From positions 525,001 to 589,000 of the forward strand of contig JALPQD010000207.1 in the NCBI GenBank assembly GCA_023101885.1: DNA of 64,000 nt, given 5' to 3'. The stretch comes from Typhlomys cinereus (taxonomy: Eukaryota; Chordata; Mammalia; Rodentia; Platacanthomyidae). The stretch's first letter is position 1; every line of letters begins with the position of its first letter. This document shows positions 60,401 through 64,000 of this stretch, piece by piece. The position numbers were made by a program, and so were the translations under genes. Below the pieces are notes generated by a model that saw only the letters and a program-made list of their open reading frames with translations, did not search any database and was not told the origin of the DNA.

Positions 60401-63378
60401 TCTCAAAGGCAGGGGTGCTACCATCTAGCCCTAGGAAGGAAAACCACAAAAAGTTAATAAATGAGGGCAAGGGAACATAGCAAAGTCACTGGAGAAGTGT
60501 GTTTTAGAAACAAAGTAAAAACAAACAAAACACTTAGATCCTACCCACTGAGCATACCATGTGTGGATGTGAAGCTCAGAGAACACCTCCAAAAGTATCC
60601 ACCAAGAGTCTAAGACTAAGATTCCTAGATTTAAGAGTATATAAGAGGCTAGAGAGATGACTCAAGGATTAAGATTCTGCCTCACAAGCAGAAGGTTCAG
60701 CTCCCAGATCCCACATAAAAAACGCCAGGCAGAAAACAGCTGCAGCCTGTACTTCTGGCCCTGCTGGCAAAATCTGGGAAATTCCAGAACAAAGCAAAAA
60801 GGAGGTAGAAGCAATCCAGGATGATTCCTGAATTTACCCTTGGACCTCCACAAATATACACACAGTGTCCTCTGATACACACACATTAAAATAAAGAAAG
60901 AAAATGTTTTTTTTAAAGAATCTGCTTAAAAAAAAAAAGTGTATGAGACAGCCAGGGAGCTTAGAAAACATGGGTTCATAATTACCTCTCTTAGTAAATG
61001 CAGGGAAAAAAGGGTTTGTGTTTACATACAGGCAATGTTTCTCCATCAGATATCTTCTTTTTGGAGGTAGAGAAGGTTTATTGGAAACAATCATGTGGCC
61101 CAAGTTGACTTTAAATTCAAAATGCTCCTGCCTTGGTCTTGAAAGTGGTGGGATTACAGGCATTTGTTATCAGGCCCAGCAAGGCACCTGAATTTCTAAA
61201 AAGCTCCTAATGCTAAGAATTTGTTACAAGGAGATGTGAAAGAAAGACTTAAAGTCATGAGAAAGGACATAAGAATGAAAACATAGGAGTTCAAAAGTGT
61301 GAGAAACTATCACTATCAGTTATAAAGCAATATGAACAAGAGAAAAGGGGCAACACTTGTCAAGTTGGGTAAACATCCCCCCCCCGAAAAAGTAGGAAAT
61401 ATCAGTGGAGAACTGAATTACTACTGTTGTGGGAAGCAACCATTTAATTTCCTAGTATTGGGGTACTCAATCAAGACCAAGTCTATTTTCCAAACTGAGT
61501 CTTTCAATTTTAAAGCACAGATAACAACTAGGGCTTGTTGGGGAAGCCTATAGGAAATAAGCTCCAAATTCCTATCTCTGTATTTTCTCTTTTAAGTCAA
61601 TGGTGCTCACAGAGGAGTATTTCTCCACTTTCCTACTCCCAGACAACATTTGGCAATGTCTGGAGACATTTTCATTATGAAAATTGAAGATTCAAGTATG
61701 GGGAGATAGCTCAGAGGTTAAAGCACTTGCTGCACAAGCAAAAGGACCAGAGTTCAGAACCCCCAGATTCCACTCACCCACATTCCAACCATGGAAAACT
61801 GTGATTAGATATCCCTGAGTAAGCTAGCCAGACTATACCACAAGCAAGCTTTGGGTCTGATTAGAGACCAGCCTCAAAAGAATAAAGTGGAAGAATAATC
61901 AAGGATAAGTCCCATATCAACCTTGGGCTCCACATGCACAAACACACATATAAATCACCAAACATGTGCTTCCACACATGTGAACACATATACAAACACA
62001 TATACCCATAAACATGCACGTGAAAAATAAAAATAGAAAAAAGATTGAAGATGCCAACAATATTTAGTTGGAAGAAAGCACAGATATTACTCAATACCCT
62101 ACAATACATAGGACAGGCACCTATAACCAAAGTCTGGCCCCTAAGTCAGTGTAGCCAAGGTCAACAATTCTTAACTTTTGTTTTCATTATCATTTATCTG
62201 AAGAACTTCTTAAAAAACTATTTGAGAGGAAGAGGAAAAGAGAAGGTATGTATGCCATGATGTACATGTGGAAGTCAGAGGACAGCTTTCTGAAGTCAAT
62301 TCTTTCCTTCCACCATGTGGACTTTGGGGATCAAACTCAGGTCACCAGGTCTGTATAAAGGCATTGGTATCTGCTAAAACAACTTGCCAGCCCTAAAAAC
62401 CTTTAGGCTTTTTTTTCTCAGTCATGCCATGTCTTCTATGAAACATTAATGCTATAGATATATATATATGATCATGGACTACATGTGTACCAATGAATTA
62501 CAAGATTTGGGTTTATGTTTTAGAGTGATCTGTTTCTTCTTTCTGGATAACCCACCGGTCCATATTAGTTCTGAACATTCAAGTTCATCTTTCCTAGGAT
62601 GCTTCTGCCATCCTTGCCATGGTGATTCTGTTTTTCTTAGCACTTAATAACTCAATCACTGCTAATGCTTGCCTTGGATTTACTACATTTCAAAAGAAGA
62701 TAATGTCTGGGCTGGAGAGGTGACTCAGGGGTTAAGACTCTGCTCTGCAAGCAGAAGGTCCTGAGTTTGGATTCCAGGTTCCACATAAAAATTCCAGGCA
62801 GAAACGGTGGCGGCCTGCACTTCTGGCCCTGGTGCATAGAGCCTGGGGAATCCCAGAGCAAAGCAAGAAGTAGGTAGAAGCAATCCAGGATGATTCCTGA
62901 AGGCACTCTTGGCCCTCCATAGGGACACATGTGCCCTCTGATACACACACACACACAGAGAAAATGAATAAATAAAATTTAAAATAAAATAAAATGCAAG
63001 TTTTTAAAAAAAATCATTAAAAAATTAAAGATAATGTCTGTATTTCCTACTTCTCTACATTCACTCTCTCCCAAGCCCTCAATTCCTAGTACAATGACAA
63101 ACAAAGCAGCTGGCTCTCTCTCTCTGTAGCTCCAATTTCTTGGCTAATCACATATTTCTATGCGCTTGATGAAAAGTGGAATCAGAGAAGAGAAAAAGAG
63201 AAAGAAAGCCCTTAAGCATGTCTTGTTAAGACTCCAGAACAAAGCAGCAATAAACTCACGGAAGTAGCTGACATTTCGAACCCACTTCTGTGTTCCTTGT
63301 CCATCAGCACCAAGCGGACAGGGCACTTCTCGTTTCCCTAGAAATTCCTCGATGAGAGCCAAGGTGGAAAGACTCTGG
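50040..63378 (-). CDS. RAD54L2: RAD54L2 (ARIP4), SNF2-family ATPase, C-terminal nine coding exons
   Basis: Nuclear DNA-dependent ATPase of the RAD54/ATRX branch. It is known as an androgen-receptor-interacting, SUMO-linked protein and, more recently, as a factor that removes TOP2 from DNA. The frame is complement(63260..63378, 60331..60430, 59339..59544, 58776..58948, 58074..58270, 56884..57080, 55722..55811, 53330..53422, 50040..51034): 2170 bases, all junctions in phase, no frameshift. It covers roughly the last half of the ~1467-aa family protein. Visible: helicase lobe 2 with RLDGSTP, motif [18 protein letters not shown] and motif [15 protein letters not shown] (arginine finger); basic [10 protein letters not shown] stretch; Arg-Lys-rich NLS-like segment; LxxLL motif LSNLL; acidic tail with VIEV, a SUMO-interaction-type motif. 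The 5' part lies right of the window. Confidence 0.97.
51850..52000 (+). repeat. Rodent retroelement tail (family uncertain)
   Basis: CTCAAACTGTAAGCCAAAAT followed by AAACCATCCCTCCTTTAGG and a GTCAGGTATTTTGTCAATG segment is a recurrent rodent interspersed-repeat end. Exact class (LTR or LINE) cannot be settled by eye. Confidence 0.35.
52361..52638 (-). repeat. Young B2-superfamily-like SINE with perfect target-site duplication
   Basis: Flanked by identical AAATATCTTTAATCTT (52345-52360 and 52639-52654). The reverse-oriented head ends CTGAGCCACCTCTCCAGCCC. The body is the same as other family members, including a CpG-rich, little-mutated segment. Confidence 0.88.
53330..53422 (-). CDS. RAD54L2: RAD54L2 coding exon (second from the 3' end)
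   Basis: The acceptor TTCCCAG|GGACAT is at 53423/53422 and the donor GCCTCAG|GTGTGG at 53330/53329. Encodes [20 protein letters not shown] and [10 protein letters not shown]. The frame and junctions fit both neighbours. Confidence 0.95.
53684..54075 (+). repeat. B2/B3-type SINE with extended body
   Basis: GGGCTAGAGAGCCAGCTCAG head, GATCAGAATTCAGATCCCAG B-box region, then a poly-A interruption and a CA-rich tail ending ACACATAAAAATGAAAGG. The body differs from the main family. Confidence 0.55.
54337..54641. mobile_element. Non-autonomous hAT-type DNA transposon relic
   Basis: The left end CAGGGATTAGCAAACTTTTT and the right end (…GGTTTGCCAATCCTTAC) are imperfect inverted repeats. The interior (AAAGGTCCAGGGAGAAAATA, then CTCTGCCGCAACTGTTCAAT) follows the common mammalian hAT relic that opens with GGCAAACTTTTTC. 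Confidence 0.6.
54867..55252 (+). pseudogene. RPL36A: RPL36A processed pseudogene
   Basis: The ATG at 54893 opens [20 protein letters not shown], then HKVTQYKKG, which is ribosomal protein eL42 (RPL36A) with few changes. After that the frame breaks through small indels and stops. The C-terminal half is still readable in pieces ([20 protein letters not shown]). It has no introns, keeps the mRNA-like end ATGAAGACAATAAAATAATG and an A-rich tail, and is flanked by near-identical GAAAAGTAGCTT / GAAAATGAGCTT (54855-54866, 55253-55264). This is a LINE-mediated retrocopy, antisense to RAD54L2, not coding. Confidence 0.88.
55722..55811 (-). CDS. RAD54L2: RAD54L2 coding exon (third from the 3' end)
   Basis: The acceptor TTCACTAG|ATATTG is at 55812/55811 and the donor ACAAAAG|GTAAGA at 55722/55721. 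Encodes [20 protein letters not shown] and SIHIIRGTK. Confidence 0.96.
55812..56883 (-). other. RAD54L2: RAD54L2 intron between the third- and fourth-last coding exons
   Basis: AT-rich and unique. Its right end (56721-56883) is part of the duplicated segment also seen at 57223-57399. Confidence 0.8.
56884..57080 (-). CDS. RAD54L2: RAD54L2 coding exon (fourth from the 3' end)
   Basis: The acceptor TCTTGCAG|GCAGCC is at 57081/57080 and the donor ACAACAG|GTAGGA at 56884/56883. Encodes [20 protein letters not shown] to [10 protein letters not shown]. Its 3' end and flanking intron are duplicated at 57223-57399. Confidence 0.96.
57223..57399 (-). repeat. RAD54L2: Partial tandem duplicate of RAD54L2 exon end and adjoining intron
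   Basis: Over 90% identical by eye to 56721-56909, including TTTAGTGCCAAGAGTAGTAA and CTAGAAGAGAACCCAGGA. It carries a copy of the last ~25 bases of the fourth-last exon and a damaged donor (ACAACAG|GTTAGG instead of GTAGGA). It is cut on the right by the (CA)n tract. Confidence 0.85.
57396..57474 (+). repeat. (CA)n/(TA)n microsatellite
   Basis: Imperfect CA with ATAT interruptions. It joins the duplicated exon fragment to the tail end of a minus-strand SINE. Confidence 0.93.
57475..57682 (-). repeat. B3-like SINE
   Basis: The reverse-oriented head ends GCTAAATCATCTTGCTGGCT. Body: AGAGGTCCAAGGACAACTTT. Confidence 0.65.
58074..58270 (-). CDS. RAD54L2: RAD54L2 coding exon (fifth from the 3' end)
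   Basis: The acceptor TCTTCAG|GAGCCT is at 58271/58270 and the donor AACTG|GTGAGC at 58074/58073 (phase 2). Encodes a Lys-rich stretch ([19 protein letters not shown]) and a Tyr/Pro-rich segment. Confidence 0.96.
58277..58775 (-). other. RAD54L2: RAD54L2 intron between the fifth- and sixth-last coding exons
   Basis: Unique sequence; nothing notable seen. Confidence 0.8.
58776..58948 (-). CDS. RAD54L2: RAD54L2 coding exon (sixth from the 3' end)
   Basis: The acceptor CTTCTAG|ATCGGG is at 58949/58948 and the donor ACCAAG|GTAAGA at 58776/58775. Encodes [20 protein letters not shown] through [10 protein letters not shown], just after the ATPase core. Confidence 0.96.
59339..59544 (-). CDS. RAD54L2: RAD54L2 coding exon (seventh from the 3' end)
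   Basis: The acceptor TTTAAAG|GGCCGG is at 59545/59544 and the donor ATGTCAG|GTGGGC at 59339/59338. Encodes helicase motif V ([18 protein letters not shown]) and motif VI ([13 protein letters not shown]). Confidence 0.96.
59545..60330 (-). other. RAD54L2: RAD54L2 intron between the seventh- and eighth-last coding exons
   Basis: Contains a B1 fragment at about 59884-59960; otherwise AT-rich unique DNA. Confidence 0.8.
59884..59960 (+). repeat. B1-like SINE fragment
   Basis: GAGTGGCACACACTATTCTA, then TTGGAGGCTGAGGCAGAAGG. Confidence 0.6.
60331..60430 (-). CDS. RAD54L2: RAD54L2 coding exon (eighth from the 3' end)
   Basis: The acceptor TCCTAG|GGCTAG is at 60431/60430 and the donor CACAAG|GTGAGT at 60331/60330. 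Encodes [20 protein letters not shown] and TWLFLLST of helicase lobe 2. Confidence 0.95.
60646..60905 (+). repeat. B2-superfamily-like SINE
   Basis: GCTAGAGAGATGACTCAAGG head, body word CAGAACAAAGCAAAAAGG, tail ACACACATTAAAATAAAG. Confidence 0.85.
61062..61180 (-). repeat. B1-like SINE, diverged
   Basis: TGGGATTACAGGCATTTGTT end and AAAATGCTCCTGCCTTGGTC. Confidence 0.6.
61692..62043 (+). repeat. B2/B3-type SINE
   Basis: ATAGCTCAGAGGTTAAAGCA head, long CA-rich tail. Candidate flanking duplication ATTGAAGAT (61683-61691 and 62044-62052). Confidence 0.7.
62190..62395 (-). repeat. B3-like SINE
   Basis: Reverse orientation: GTGGAAGTCAGAGGACAGCT, then GGGGATCAAACTCAGGTCAC, ending AACTTGCCAGCCCT. 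Confidence 0.75.
62710..63027 (+). repeat. Young B2-superfamily-like SINE with perfect target-site duplication
   Basis: Flanked by identical AAGATAATGTCTG (62697-62709 and 63028-63040). Complete head (GGCTGGAGAGGTGACTCAGG), body and A-rich tail with several AATAAA units. Confidence 0.88.
63260..63378 (-). CDS. RAD54L2: RAD54L2 coding exon (ninth from the 3' end)
   Basis: The acceptor CCTTTCAG|CCAGAG is at 63379/63378 and the donor TTCC|GTGAGT at 63260/63259 (phase 1). Encodes [19 protein letters not shown], the start of helicase lobe 2, and ends at Ser-Tyr-Phe. Confidence 0.95.
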
Positions 63379-64000
63379 CTGAAAGGGAAAAAGTAATTCA
63401 GTGGCTCCCAAATGCCAAGAAACCTTGTTCTCAACAGGCATGTGTAACTGTCTAATGATGGGAGATACTACAACCTAGTTCCCATAGAATGGAACCCCAC
63501 TAAGAAGACCTAGGTTCAATTTCTAGCATTGCAAATTAAAAAAAGAAAACTAGAATGAATGAATGAATAAATGAATGAAAAAAGAGTAACCAAGCATATT
63601 TACCTTAACCCCTAGTGGGAGCAGAGTTATCCATTTATTAATTATTACCATCTCACTGGAAAAAAAAATGTTTCTATTCCTTATTCAGCCTTACAATTCA
63701 ACACTACATAGATATACATTGAGTCTAATTGTGGATCACAGCAAGTTTAAGGATCAATTAGTTACTTCCTAAACATGTTGAGAGCTGGACAGAACTATTT
63801 AAAATCAGGAAGACACTAAGTTGTCCTCAAGTCAGAATCACTATGTATTGCCCTCTTAAAGTGTATATGGAAGCCCTCAATTTAGATTCCTGAGTCAGGA
63901 TCCCTAGTCCATTATCTGGTCAGAAGCAATCTACTTAATTTCTTGGTAGAGTCGGGTCATGATGAGATTCAGGGTCCCAGCCAATCACAGAATAGAACTT
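63379..64000 (-). other. RAD54L2: RAD54L2 intron at the right edge
   Basis: No further exon recognised. It includes an (AATG)n tract at 63553-63579. Confidence 0.7.
63553..63579 (+). repeat. (GAAT)n microsatellite
   Basis: About six GAAT units with one variant. Confidence 0.85.

Larger units (their letters stand above)
60431..63259 (-). other. RAD54L2: RAD54L2 intron between the eighth- and ninth-last coding exons
   Basis: A 2.8 kb intron with five SINEs (60646-60905, 61062-61180, 61692-62043, 62190-62395, 62710-63027). Confidence 0.85.

Noticed and set aside
63379..64000. Search for one more RAD54L2 exon at the right edge
   Set aside because: No in-frame match to the preceding helicase segment with splice signals was seen.

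Overview
This window is nuclear DNA from a mammal, almost certainly a rodent. It holds three protein-coding genes in the same orientation (minus strand), each with canonical GT-AG introns and proteins nearly identical to known mammalian orthologues. The rodent call rests on the interspersed repeats: 7SL-derived B1-like monomers and many tRNA-headed SINEs of the B2 type. The commonest SINE has a body that I do not recognise from mouse or rat. That points to a non-murid member of the mouse-related clade (a dipodoid such as a jerboa or jumping mouse is my best guess, not proven).

Layout from left to right; transcription runs right to left. GRM2 (metabotropic glutamate receptor 2): three coding exons at 7566-8015, 4415-5252 and 1308-2383 encode residues 1-788 of about 872. 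The last coding exon(s) lie beyond the left edge. A probable non-coding first exon and CpG-island promoter sit at about 9720-10160. A 2.3 kb intergenic gap follows. TEX264 (ER-phagy receptor) has all four coding exons here: 39682-39939, 30111-30332, 16150-16318 and 12744-13027, encoding 310 aa. Its poly(A) signal is at 12487-12492 and its CpG-island promoter at about 42390-43330. RAD54L2/ARIP4 (SNF2-family ATPase): the last nine coding exons, from 63378 down to the stop at 50040, encode about 722 aa. These cover the C-terminal helicase lobe and the long regulatory tail. A probable 4.6 kb 3' UTR runs to a poly(A) signal at 45394-45399. The rest of the gene lies beyond the right edge.

The order GRM2-TEX264-RAD54L2, all head-to-tail, is the order known from human 3p21. 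The genes are not an operon and have separate promoters. A functional echo is that both TEX264 and RAD54L2 have been linked to clearing trapped topoisomerases from DNA.

Most of the window is intron filled with SINEs, MIR/L2 relics and microsatellites. The less ordinary items are: a U6 snRNA/LINE-type chimeric retrotransposition insert in TEX264 intron 3; three SINE insertions with perfect target-site duplications; an RPL36A processed pseudogene and a partial tandem exon duplication in RAD54L2; a wide-spaced REST-like element upstream of GRM2; a triple octamer plus AP-1 cluster in a GRM2 intron; RFX X-box-like and E-box sites in the TEX264 promoter; and an Ala-to-Val change at GRM2 residue 681. 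I saw no undescribed multi-gene system.
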